NCBI RefSeq assembly: GCF_030732065.1
Contig: NZ_JAVBHX010000016.1
Coordinates: forward strand, 1-43,961
Direction: 5' to 3'
DNA from: Oceanimonas aquatica
GTDB taxonomy: Bacteria; Pseudomonadota; Gammaproteobacteria; Enterobacterales; Aeromonadaceae
DNA length: 43,961 nt
The notes under the pieces were generated by a model, which worked only from the letters and a program-made list of their open reading frames with translations, searched no databases and was not told where the DNA came from. The number at the start of each line of letters is the position of its first letter. Within the stretch, counting starts at the first letter, position 1. Shown one piece after another: positions 14,594-22,755 of the stretch. A program made the position numbers and the translations under genes.

Positions 14594-16886
14594 CTATCGT
14601 CGCCTTTGGCTACTGTTACTGGTGGTTCTTGGCATTACCTTTGCCATTCTTGGTTACTTCGGACGTGAAGTGTACCGGGTGGCCCCGCCCATTCCTGCTC
14701 AGGTAGTGACCGAAAACGGCACCCTGCTCACCACTCACGACGGCATTCTCGACGGCCAGACCGCCTGGCAGTCGGTGGGCGGCATGCAGCTGGGCTCAAT
14801 CTGGGGCCATGGTGCCTATCAGGCGCCGGACTGGACCGCCGACTGGCTGCACCGGGAGCTGATGGCCTGGCTGGAGCTGGCCGCTCAGGAGGAGTTTGGC
14901 ACCGCTTATGCCAATCTTGAAGGCGAGCAGCAGGCCGTGCTGCAACACCGGCTGAAGCAGGAATACCGCAGCAACGGCTATGACGCCGAGGCCGATGTGC
15001 TGGTGCTGTCGGAACGCCGGGCGCAGGCCATGGCCGATACCGCCGCCTATTACGATCAGCTGTTCAGCGACAATCCGGCACTGCGCGGCACTCGCCAGAG
15101 CTTTGCCATGAAGGAGAACACCCTGCCCAGTGCCGAGCGCCGGGCCGACATGACCAATTTCTTCTTCTGGACCGCCTGGGCCGCCGCCACCGAACGCCCG
15201 GACAGCACCGCCACCTACACCAACAACTGGCCCCATGAACCGCTGATCGGCAACAAGCCCACCGCCGAGAACATTGTCTGGTCCATCGTCAGCGTGGTGC
15301 TGCTGATCGCCGGCGTGGGCGGCCTGGTGTGGGCCTGGTCGTTCCTGCGCAAGGAAGACGAAGCCGACCCCGAGCCTCCGGCGAAAGATCCGCTGACCAG
15401 CTTTAAACTGACGCCGTCACAAAAGGCACTGAGCAAATACGTGTTCCTGGTGGTGGCGCTGTTTACCTTTCAGGTGCTGCTGGGTGGCGCTACTGCCCAC
15501 TACACAGTGGAAGGCCAGCATTTCTACGGCGTCGAGCTGTCGAAGTGGTTCCCCTATTCACTGCTGCGCACCTGGCACATTCAGAGCGCCCTGTTCTGGA
15601 TTGCCACCGGCTTTCTCGCCGCCGGCCTGTTCCTCGCGCCCATCATCAATGGCGGCAAGGATCCCAAATATCAGGCTCTGGGCGTAAACGTACTGTTCTG
15701 GGCGCTGGTGGCCGTGGTAGTAGGCAGCTTTGCCGGTAACTATCTGGCCATTGCCCAGATCATGCCCGCCAACCTCAACTTCTGGCTGGGTCATCAGGGC
15801 TATGAATATGTGGATCTGGGCCGTCTGTGGCAGATTGGCAAGTTCACCGGCATCGTGCTGTGGCTGGTGCTGATGCTGCGCGGCGTGGTGCCGGCGCTGC
15901 GCCAGCCCGGCGACCGCAACCTGCTGGCCCTGCTTACCGCGTCCTGCGCCGCCATCGGCCTGTTTTACGGTGCCGGCTTCTTCTACGGCGAACGCACCCA
16001 TATCTCGGTAATGGAATACTGGCGCTGGTGGATTGTGCACCTCTGGGTGGAAGGCTTCTTTGAGGTGTTTGCCACCACCGCCCTGTCCTTTATCTTCTGC
16101 AGCATGGGCCTGGTGTCACGCCGCGCCGCCACCACCGCCAGCCTGGCCTCGGCCTCGCTGTTTATGCTGGGCGGCATTCCCGGCACCTTCCACCACCTGT
16201 ATTTCTCCGGCACCACCACCCCGGTGATGGCGGTGGGCGCCACCTTCAGCGCCCTGGAAGTGGTGCCCCTGGTGGTGCTGGGCTACGAGGCCTGGGAGAA
16301 CTGGCGTCTGAAGAACAGCGCCCCCTGGATGGAAAGCGTGAAATGGCCGCTGATGTTCTTTGTGGCGGTGGCGTTCTGGAACATGCTGGGTGCCGGTGTG
16401 CTGGGCTTTATGATCAACCCCCCGGTGGCGCTCTATTACATTCAGGGTCTGAACACCACCCCCACTCACGCCCACGCGGCCCTGTTTGGTGTGTACGGCT
16501 TCCTGGCCCTGGGCTTTGCCCTGCTGGTGCTGCGCTACATTCGCCCCAACATGGTGTTTAACGAGTCACTGATGAAAACCGCCTTCTGGTGGATGAACGG
16601 CGGCCTGGTGCTGATGCTGTTTACCAGTGTGCTGCCGGTGGGAGTCATTCAGTTTGTGGCCAGCGCCAGCGAAGGCCTCTGGTATGCCCGCAGCGAAAGC
16701 TTTATGCAGCAGGGCCTGCTGCAAACCCTGCGCTGGGTCCGCACCTTTGGTGACGTGGTATTTATCATCGGTGCCCTGGCGGTGACCTGGCAGGTGATCA
16801 TCGGCCTGCGTCAGCCCGCCGGCCACGCCCTGCCTCACGCCATTGAGCCGCAGGAATGCGATGTGCCCGAACTGATGTCGAAATAA
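14586..16886 (+). CDS. norZ: quinol-dependent nitric oxide reductase, single-subunit qNor
   Basis: A 766-residue inner-membrane enzyme that reduces two NO to N2O with electrons from quinol. An N-terminal membrane helix and a periplasmic domain (about 40-215, no CXXCH haem motif) precede the haem-copper-oxidase-like catalytic part with about 13 helices. Haem and FeB ligands are visible as RTWHIQ, WWIVHLWVEGFFEVF, TFHHLYFSG and THAHAALFG; the conserved Glu lies in HLWVEGFFE. The ATG has an excellent caggaggt box. It is the second gene of the NorR/sigma-54 operon and is followed by a strong terminator. The large size and missing haem c separate it from cytochrome-dependent NorB; it is often annotated simply norB. 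Confidence 0.95.
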   Translation: MANYRRLWLLLLVVLGITFAILGYFGREVYRVAPPIPAQVVTENGTLLTTHDGILDGQTAWQSVGGMQLGSIWGHGAYQAPDWTADWLHRELMAWLELAAQEEFGTAYANLEGEQQAVLQHRLKQEYRSNGYDAEADVLVLSERRAQAMADTAAYYDQLFSDNPALRGTRQSFAMKENTLPSAERRADMTNFFFWTAWAAATERPDSTATYTNNWPHEPLIGNKPTAENIVWSIVSVVLLIAGVGGLVWAWSFLRKEDEADPEPPAKDPLTSFKLTPSQKALSKYVFLVVALFTFQVLLGGATAHYTVEGQHFYGVELSKWFPYSLLRTWHIQSALFWIATGFLAAGLFLAPIINGGKDPKYQALGVNVLFWALVAVVVGSFAGNYLAIAQIMPANLNFWLGHQGYEYVDLGRLWQIGKFTGIVLWLVLMLRGVVPALRQPGDRNLLALLTASCAAIGLFYGAGFFYGERTHISVMEYWRWWIVHLWVEGFFEVFATTALSFIFCSMGLVSRRAATTASLASASLFMLGGIPGTFHHLYFSGTTTPVMAVGATFSALEVVPLVVLGYEAWENWRLKNSAPWMESVKWPLMFFVAVAFWNMLGAGVLGFMINPPVALYYIQGLNTTPTHAHAALFGVYGFLALGFALLVLRYIRPNMVFNESLMKTAFWWMNGGLVLMLFTSVLPVGVIQFVASASEGLWYARSESFMQQGLLQTLRWVRTFGDVVFIIGALAVTWQVIIGLRQPAGHALPHAIEPQECDVPELMSK

Positions 16887-16914
16887 GTATTGGTGTAAGT
16901 TGTTAGTCTGGTTT

Positions 16915-16940
16915 GGCCCCGCTTGTCGGGGCCTTTTTTT
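16915..16940 (+). terminator. rho-independent terminator after the qNor gene
   Basis: The stem ggccccg / cggggcc with loop cttgt is followed by seven T residues. Confidence 0.92.
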
Positions 16941-17056
16941 GCCCGTAACCCATACGCTGGCGCACTCCGGCATTCGCAATACACCTGCGGACAAACAAAA
17001 CATACAACCCCAAAAAAAGATTCAAGTGGAACATATTATCGTGTCGTTCTGTTTCC

Positions 17057-17070
17057 CTGATCATAATCAT
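17057..17070. promoter_or_regulatory. FNR/DNR-like box
   Basis: ctgatcataatcat fits TTGAT-N4-ATCAA at eight of ten positions. It lies 53 bases before the DUF4282 start. A single weak match, so only a hint of oxygen or NO control. Confidence 0.3.
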
Positions 17071-17122
17071 AAGCTCAGCGAAAACCACAGAGCGCAAATA
17101 ACCAACTAGGAATAACTACTCC

Positions 17123-17392
17123 ATGAAAAACCTGTTTTTCTTCGACTCCATGCTGACTCCCAAGATCATCACCCTGGTTTACTGGCTCTTGCTGCTGGCT
17201 TCCATCATCTCGGGCGTCAGCTACATGTTTGCCGGCTATGGTGGCTTTACTGTCAGCCAGTTTTTTCTGGGCCTGCTGATCATCGCAGGCGGCGCCGTGT
17301 CTGCCCGTATCTGGTGTGAGCTGCTGATCGTGCTGTTCAAGATCAACGGCAATCTGCAGCGAATCTCCCACGATCGGACCGCGGAAAAGTAA
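17123..17392 (+). CDS. DUF4282 domain membrane protein
   Basis: An 89-residue inner-membrane protein with two hydrophobic helices at about 13-37 and 44-66. The pattern LTPKIITLVYWLLLL...RIWCELLIVLFKINGNLQRI is characteristic of DUF4282. Function is unknown. It is a single-gene unit: a 236-base gap with a terminator separates it from the qNor gene, and its own terminator follows. An aggaat box precedes the ATG. Confidence 0.85.
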   Translation: MKNLFFFDSMLTPKIITLVYWLLLLASIISGVSYMFAGYGGFTVSQFFLGLLIIAGGAVSARIWCELLIVLFKINGNLQRISHDRTAEK

Positions 17393-17414
17393 TTTTCAGG
17401 CAACCCATGTTTAC

Positions 17415-17440
17415 ACGGCCGCTGTTGCGGCCGTTTTTTT
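17415..17440 (+). terminator. rho-independent terminator after the DUF4282 gene
   Basis: The stem acggccgc / gcggccgt with loop tgtt is followed by seven T residues. Confidence 0.92.
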
Positions 17441-17619
17441 GGTTACCCAAAACCATGCATAAGACCGGGTTTAAACACGCAACCCGGTTGCCAGCACACC
17501 TGATACAAAGGTGTTTAATCGATTTTATTGTTATCAACGCTCTCTCTGCTCTTTCGAATGCTTTCTCCCTTGTACCACTATGCTGAACAAGGAAGCCCTG
17601 ACAATGAGAAGGAGCCATG

Positions 17620-18501
17620 ATGAGCCCGTTTGAACGACTGCCCGCCCGCCAGGCCGAGGTGGGCGGCATTCCGGTGGCGCGCTTGCTGCCGGTGCGCCAG
17701 CGGCGGCTGATTGGTGCCTGGTGTTTTCTCGACCACGCCGGCCCCGCGCAGTTTGCCGCCGGCGAGCCGGGATTGCGGGTGGGCCCCCATCCGCATATTG
17801 GCCTGCAAACCTTTACCTGGATGCTCAAGGGCCGGGTGCTGCACCGAGACAGCCTGGGCCACGAGCAGGTGATTCAGCCCGGCCAGGTGAACCTGATGAC
17901 CGCCGGCCACGGCATTGCCCACAGCGAGGAATCGGTAGCCGGTGAGCGCGTGCTGCATGCGGCCCAGTTGTGGATTGCCCTGCCCGAGGCCGACCGGCAT
18001 ACCCCGCCCCGCTTTGATCACTACCCCCGGCTGCCCATGTGGTCGCAACAAGGCGTGTGTTTTACCCTGCTGGCGGGGGATTACGCCGGTCACAAGGCGC
18101 CTACCCTGTTGTTTTCCCCCCTGGTGGGGCTGGATCTCCATGCCCGGCAGGCCGCCACACTGACCCTGCCGCTGCGGCCGGAGTTTGAATACGGTTTGCT
18201 GGCACTGGAAGAAAACATGGACGTGGCCGGCGAGCGGGTCGGGCCCGACGAGCTAGTGTACCTGGGCGCGGCGCGGGACCGGCTTGAACTCACCCTTGAA
18301 GCAGGCGCCCGCGCGCTGTTGCTGGGCGGCGAGCCGCTCGAAGAGCGTATTTACATCTGGTGGAACCTGGTGGGCCACAGCGAGGCCGAGATTGCCGAGG
18401 CCCTGGCCGACTGGCAGGCCGGTAGCCAGCGTTTTGGCACAGTGACAGGCTACAACGGCGAGCCGATGACGGCACCGCCGCTGCCGGCCGGCCTGAAATA
18501 G
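17620..18501 (+). CDS. pirin family protein
   Basis: A 293-residue bicupin protein. The N-terminal cupin carries the metal-binding His and Glu pattern: HPHIGLQTFTWMLKG, then HRDSLG and GHGIAHSEES. Bacterial pirins such as YhaK/YhhW bind Fe and some act as quercetinases; the cellular role here is unknown. Two adjacent ATGs exist at 17617 and 17620. The ggag box at 17611 leaves five bases before the second, which is therefore preferred. It is monocistronic, in tail-to-tail arrangement with the broken GGDEF gene. Confidence 0.88.
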   Translation: MSPFERLPARQAEVGGIPVARLLPVRQRRLIGAWCFLDHAGPAQFAAGEPGLRVGPHPHIGLQTFTWMLKGRVLHRDSLGHEQVIQPGQVNLMTAGHGIAHSEESVAGERVLHAAQLWIALPEADRHTPPRFDHYPRLPMWSQQGVCFTLLAGDYAGHKAPTLLFSPLVGLDLHARQAATLTLPLRPEFEYGLLALEENMDVAGERVGPDELVYLGAARDRLELTLEAGARALLLGGEPLEERIYIWWNLVGHSEAEIAEALADWQAGSQRFGTVTGYNGEPMTAPPLPAGLK

Positions 18502-18510
18502 CCGGAGACG

Positions 18511-19506
18511 CTAGCCGGTGCGCCTCTGGCGCTCCGTCACGCCAATGCGTCCGGCCACCGGCTCGGTATTCACCGCCATGCCGTGCTTGCCGGCGCGCTT
18601 TACCTGATACATGGCGGCGTCGGCCCGGGCTATCACATCGGCGAAGTCGTCGTGCTCGCGCACGCCTTCCACTCCCATGCTCATGCCCACTTGCGCCTCG
18701 CCGTTGTCCAGCTCAAAGGGCTCATCCAGGCAGTCGATACAGGCCTGGGCCAGCGGCTGGGTACGGGACTGGTGCAATGACTAGGGCAGCAGCAGCACAA
18801 ACTCGTCGCCGCCCAGGCGCCCCAGCACCACCTCGGGCGGGCACAGCCGGCGCAGGCGTTCGGTCAGCTGCACCAGCAGCCTGTCGCCGGCCCGATGGCC
18901 AAGGGTGTCGTTCATCTGTTTGAAATCGTCGAGATCGATAAAACACAGGGTGAGTTCGCCCTCGGCTTTCAGGGCGTTAAAGCGCTCAATCAGGCCGCTG
19001 CGGTTAAGCAGGTCGGTAAGCGGATCCTTGTGGGCCAGGCGCGACAGAGCCTGCTCGTATTCCTTTTCCTGAGTAATGTCGATATGGGTGCCCATCACTC
19101 TGAGCGGCCGGTGTTGCTCGTCCCACTCCACCACCCGGCCTCTGTCCTGCACCCAGGTCACGGCGCCGTTTTTGGCCACCATACGGTGCTGCACCTCGTA
19201 AAAAGTGCTGCGTCCGTGCAGGTGATCATAAAAGTTGTTGAGTACCTCTTCCCGGTCTTCCGGATGCAGGTGCGCTTTCCACACCTCAAAGCTGGCTTCC
19301 AGCTCCTTGGGCTGAAAGCCCAGCATGGAGCCCCAGCGCCGGTTAAAGATAATCAGCTTGCCGCTGGGCACATGCAATTGCCACACGCACAGGCCGGTGC
19401 CATCCATGGCCGCTTCCAGCTTTTCCCGGGCGTCGGCGGCAATGCGTTTTAACCGCTCGTTTTCCGCCTGCAGCTTCAGCAATTCCATTGAAGGGGTTCT
19501 GTCCAT
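18511..19506 (-). pseudogene. PAS-GGDEF diguanylate cyclase split by an in-frame amber codon
   Basis: One continuous frame of 331 codons is interrupted by TAG at 18783-18781. The part before the stop (241 residues) holds a short coiled N-terminus, a PAS domain (about 30-150, ending in THIDITQEKE) and most of the GGDEF domain including the signature RLGGDEFVLLLP. The part after the stop continues in the same frame (SLHQSRTQPLAQ, SMGVEG, ADAAMYQVKRAGKHG), which completes a GGDEF fold. Expected sequence at the break is LLPQSLHQS, so CAG to TAG is the simplest change. The truncated protein keeps the active loop but loses the last strands and helices of the fold, so activity is unlikely. It lies 21 bases downstream of an EAL gene in the same operon. 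Confidence 0.88.
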
Positions 19507-19527
19507 GGTTACCTTCCAACAGCCGGC

Positions 19528-20304
19528 TCAGTCCCATCCCGTGATTTGCGCCGGCCCCAGCAGTTCTTCCAGCATGGGCCGGGCAAACAGATAACCCTGC
19601 AAATAGCGCACACCGGCGTTAATCAGGTAGTCCCGCTCTTCCACCGTTTCTATGCCTTCGGCCAGCACCAGGGCACCCAGCTCTTCGCACACCCGCTGCA
19701 CCTCAGCCAGTTGTTGCTGCCTGACCGAGTCCTGATGAATATCGCGCACCATGCCCATATCGAGCTTAACGATGGCGGGCCTCAGGCTGTACAGCCATTC
19801 CGGGCTGGTGAAGCCGGCGCCGTAGTCGTCGATGGCGGTATAAAAACCGTAGCGGGCGTAGGACTCAAAAATGCGCTTGAGCTTTTGCTGGCTGACGATG
19901 CGCTCGCCTTCGGTAACCTCGAAAATAATCTTGTTGAGGTCAAAGCCGTACAGCTCGGAAGCCTCTATGGTGGCGCGAATGCAGGTGTCGGGGTTGTAAA
20001 TGGCGTTGGGCAGAAAATTAATGCTGAGCAGATGGTCGCAACCCAGGCGGGCGGCGGTTTCAATGGCTTTTACCCGGCACATCTGGTCGAAGTAATACTT
20101 GTTGCCCTCGTTGATGCGTTCAAACACCCAACCAGCACCCTGCCCTTGCGGGCCGCGCACCAGCGCCTCGTAGGCAAAAATGTCTTTCTGCTGCCAGTCG
20201 ATGATGGGCTGAAACGCCATTCGAATATCAAACCCCAGGGAATGGCCGCTCAGACAGTCCATGCAGGTTTGCCGCTTGATCCGTATCGGAATATCCATAC
20301 TCAC
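19528..20304 (-). CDS. EAL-domain cyclic-di-GMP phosphodiesterase
   Basis: A 258-residue stand-alone EAL domain. It shows the motif YEALVRG (Glu for metal binding), SINFLP, FEVTEGE, the DDFGTG-like loop as IDDYGAGFTS, VKLDMGMV, LAEGIE and the closing YLQGYLFARP. Because these catalytic positions are kept, it is probably an active phosphodiesterase that cleaves c-di-GMP. No sensor domain is attached, so it would depend on the adjacent PAS-GGDEF protein or other input. It is the first gene of a two-gene operon with the broken cyclase, divergent from the DCC oxidoreductase gene. Confidence 0.9.
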   Translation of the reverse strand: MSMDIPIRIKRQTCMDCLSGHSLGFDIRMAFQPIIDWQQKDIFAYEALVRGPQGQGAGWVFERINEGNKYYFDQMCRVKAIETAARLGCDHLLSINFLPNAIYNPDTCIRATIEASELYGFDLNKIIFEVTEGERIVSQQKLKRIFESYARYGFYTAIDDYGAGFTSPEWLYSLRPAIVKLDMGMVRDIHQDSVRQQQLAEVQRVCEELGALVLAEGIETVEERDYLINAGVRYLQGYLFARPMLEELLGPAQITGWD

Positions 20305-20448
20305 CCTGTTATGACCGTCGAAAAGTACTCATTGTAATCCTGAGTGCGATGAAAAACGCGGCTCAGGGTTGAAAAAACACTGAAAGAAAAGAAGGTCGGC
20401 TTCGGTCTCAAAAAAATTCTAACCGCTCACTTCACAGGAAGCGTCACC

Positions 20449-20823
20449 ATGCTGACCGTGTTTTACGATGGCCGCTGCGGCCTGTGCGACCGGGAAATTG
20501 CCTTTTATCGCCGCCACGCCCGGCCGGACTCGGTGCGCTGGCTCAATATCTGGGAGCACCCCACGGAGCTGGCCGCCGCCGGCCTGACCCCGGCGCGCTG
20601 TGTGCAGGAGCTGCACCTGCTGGATGAACAGCAGCAAGTACACACCGGGGTAAATGCCTTTGTGCTGCTGTGGCAGACGGTTCCCCGGCTGGTCTGGCTG
20701 GCCCGCCTTGCCCAAATAGCGCCGGTGCGCTGGCTGCTGACCCTGGGTTACCGGTTGTTTTTGTGCTGGTACCGCCGCCAGCCCCATGTTCAACAATGCA
20801 CAATAAACTCAAAGCAAGGATAA
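20449..20823 (+). CDS. DCC-family thiol-disulfide oxidoreductase-like protein (DUF393)
   Basis: A 124-residue protein that begins MLTVFYDGRCGLCDREIAFY, the typical DUF393 start with Asp-x-x-Cys-x-x-Cys. Further family features are the LNI segment and a hydrophobic C-terminal half. A thioredoxin-like redox role is inferred from the CGLC pair. The ATG has an aggaag box. The next gene starts two bases after the stop, so the two form an operon. Confidence 0.88.
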   Translation: MLTVFYDGRCGLCDREIAFYRRHARPDSVRWLNIWEHPTELAAAGLTPARCVQELHLLDEQQQVHTGVNAFVLLWQTVPRLVWLARLAQIAPVRWLLTLGYRLFLCWYRRQPHVQQCTINSKQG

Positions 20824-20825
20824 CA

Positions 20826-21824
20826 ATGAAACCAAGCATCGCCATTATCGGCGCCGGTCTGGCCGGCCTGACCCTGGCCCGGGAGCTGAGTGAGCACGCC
20901 GACATCACCCTGTTTGAAAAGGCCCGGGGGCTGGGCGGACGCATGTCCACCCGCCGCCGCGAACAGCACCGCTGGGATCATGGCGCTCAGTTTTTTACCG
21001 CCCGTTCCCGGGCTTTTAAAACCCTGCTGAGACCCTTTATCGACAGCGGTGCCGTGGTGGAATGGCAGCCCAATATCACCACCCTGAACCCGGAGCAGGC
21101 CCCCTACAAGCGGCCCTGGTTCGAACCTCACTATGTGGCCGCGCCCGGCATGAACGGCCTGCTCAAGGCCATAAGCCCCGGCCTGAACATTGCGCTGCAA
21201 ACCCGGGTGGAAACTCTGGAGCAACACCAGGGAAAATGGCAGCTGTTTGATGACAAGCATGAGCCGCTGGGCGAGTTTGACTGGGTCATCAGCTCGGCGC
21301 CGCTGCCACAAACCGAGGAGCTGATGCCGTTTGAAGCCAGCACCTGGGCCGGCTTTGGCATGCTGCCCTGCTATGCCCTGATGTTGAAGGTGGACGACCA
21401 CGACCTGCCGGTGTGGGACGCCGCCCAGGTGAACGACTCACCCCTGCGCTGGATTGCCTTCAATCATCGCCTGCCCGGGCGCAATCGGGAACTGGGTGCC
21501 GTGGTGGCCCACAGCACCGCCAACTGGGCCGCGGCTCACCTGGAAGACGATCAGGAGCAGGTCACCCACATCCTGACCGAGCACTTCTGCGCCCTGACCG
21601 GGGTCGCCCCCGAGGCGGTGCAGGAGGCGCAACTGCACCGCTGGCGCTACGCCCTGGCCACCGAGGTGGAAAACGATCCTTTGGGTCATGAACCTCAGGG
21701 TTATGTACTGGATAGCGAACGCAAACTCGCCGCCTGTGGCGACTGGTGCCTTGGCGGGCGGGTGGAAGCGGCCTTTACCAGCGCACACCGGCTGGCAGTG
21801 CAACTGAAGCAACAGGGGCTCTGA
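20826..21824 (+). CDS. FAD-dependent oxidoreductase, renalase-like (COG3380)
   Basis: A 332-residue flavoprotein. The N-terminal dinucleotide fold has IIGAGLAGLTLAREL and, after the first strand pair, FEKARGLGGRMSTRR and HGAQFFT, all typical of renalase-type NAD(P)/FAD amine oxidoreductase-like proteins. The C-terminal FAD contact is seen in LAACGDWCLGGRVEAAFTS. The start at 20826 follows aaggataaca; a longer frame overlaps the DCC gene and is rejected. The pairing with a DCC protein suggests a shared redox job. Substrate unknown. Confidence 0.88.
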   Translation: MKPSIAIIGAGLAGLTLARELSEHADITLFEKARGLGGRMSTRRREQHRWDHGAQFFTARSRAFKTLLRPFIDSGAVVEWQPNITTLNPEQAPYKRPWFEPHYVAAPGMNGLLKAISPGLNIALQTRVETLEQHQGKWQLFDDKHEPLGEFDWVISSAPLPQTEELMPFEASTWAGFGMLPCYALMLKVDDHDLPVWDAAQVNDSPLRWIAFNHRLPGRNRELGAVVAHSTANWAAAHLEDDQEQVTHILTEHFCALTGVAPEAVQEAQLHRWRYALATEVENDPLGHEPQGYVLDSERKLAACGDWCLGGRVEAAFTSAHRLAVQLKQQGL

Positions 21825-21862
21825 CTCAGGGCTCAAAATATGACAGCGCCGTGACAGCAGCG

Positions 21863-21890
21863 TTGACATGCAAAAGTCCGTATATAAGAT
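21863..21890 (+). promoter_or_regulatory. sigma-70 promoter of the ArsC-like/ArsR pair
   Basis: A perfect -35 TTGACA at 21863-21868, a 16-base spacer and -10 taagat at 21885-21890, about 30 bases before the ATG. An alternative -10 is tataag at 21883, which gives too short a spacer. Confidence 0.65.
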
Positions 21891-21920
21891 GAGCGCATTC
21901 ATCAGGAAACAGACTTTGCC

Positions 21921-22334
21921 ATGACTTCCGTGCTTTTTGTCTGCCACAGCAATGGCGTGTGCTCCCCCATCGCCGAGGCGCTGCTCAATCACCTGGCGGC
22001 CGACCGTTACCGGGTCATGAGTGCCGGCGTGCAGCCCACCCAAACGGACACCAACGCCCTGGCCGCCCTGCACAAGCTGGGGGTCAATACCGACGGCCTG
22101 AGCTGCAAGGGGCTCGAGGCCGTGGACGGCGAGTATTTTGATATTGTCATCAGCCTGTGCGAACAGGCCGAGCCTGCTGCTCAGGGAGTGCCGGCAGCAC
22201 GCCACATGGCCTGGCATTTTGATGACACACCCTGCTGCACTCAGGCCAACGCCACCAAGGTGGCTCAGGAAATTTACGAGCGCATCAAGCTGCTGGTGCT
22301 GGTGCAGGACCGGCAGGAAAAAAGCCTGTGGTAA
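21921..22334 (+). CDS. low-molecular-weight phosphatase/arsenate reductase-like protein with altered P-loop
   Basis: A 137-residue protein with the fold of LMW tyrosine phosphatases and thioredoxin-type ArsC. The N-terminus VLFVCHSNGVCSPIAEALL aligns with the family loop C-x5-R-S, with Cys8 as nucleophile, but the essential Arg at position 14 is Cys (codon tgc at 21960-21962, one C-to-T change from cgc). The acid-bearing DDTP segment is present near residue 93. It lies directly before an ArsR-family gene, overlapping it by seven bases, so arsenic-related use is likely in origin. With the Arg lost, phosphatase or reductase chemistry is doubtful unless this is a lineage-specific variant. Confidence 0.8.
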   Translation: MTSVLFVCHSNGVCSPIAEALLNHLAADRYRVMSAGVQPTQTDTNALAALHKLGVNTDGLSCKGLEAVDGEYFDIVISLCEQAEPAAQGVPAARHMAWHFDDTPCCTQANATKVAQEIYERIKLLVLVQDRQEKSLW

Positions 22335-22678
22335 GCTCACCCCTGCCTCTGTTCAAGGCCCTGGCCGACGACACCCGGCTGCAGCTGGTGCTGCTGATCA
22401 TGGCTGAGAGCGAAGTGTGCGTGTGCGAAATGACTCACGCCCTGAATGAAACCCAACCCAAGATTTCCCGCCACCTGGCACTGCTGCGCCAGGCCGGCCT
22501 GCTGGCCGACCGCCGCGAAGGCCAGTGGGTGTATTACCGCATTTCTCCCACTCTGAGCGAGGCCGCGCACACCCTGCTGCGCCACACTCAGTACCACTAT
22601 CAGGACTATATAACTCCGGCCCTGACCCGGCTGGCTCAAATGGGCAACCGCCCCGAGCGCCAGCGGCTGTGTTGCTGA
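22328..22678 (+). CDS. arsR: ArsR-family metalloregulator
   Basis: A 116-residue winged-helix repressor. LFKALADDTRLQLVLLI, the metal site CVC (SEVCVCEMTHAL) and the recognition helix region ETQPKISRHLALLRQAGLL followed by WVYYRIS closely follow plasmid-type ArsR. As(III) or Sb(III) binding by the Cys pair would release DNA. A further LCC lies at the C-terminus. The start is GTG at 22328 inside the end of the ArsC-like gene. No efflux pump gene (arsB or acr3) is adjacent, so the regulated target beyond its own operon is not evident. Confidence 0.9.
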   Translation: MVSSPLPLFKALADDTRLQLVLLIMAESEVCVCEMTHALNETQPKISRHLALLRQAGLLADRREGQWVYYRISPTLSEAAHTLLRHTQYHYQDYITPALTRLAQMGNRPERQRLCC

Positions 22679-22755
22679 CCGCACGCGCGCCCTTTCCTGT
22701 TTGGCCAAAATGATGAATAATCAAACAATTCATTCAAGTCTTTGGTGAGGCGCTC

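Noticed and set aside
20341-20440. Possible terminator or small RNA between the EAL and DCC genes (aaaaacgcggctcaggg...)
   Set aside because: No complete stem with a T run on either strand; divergent promoters are more likely.
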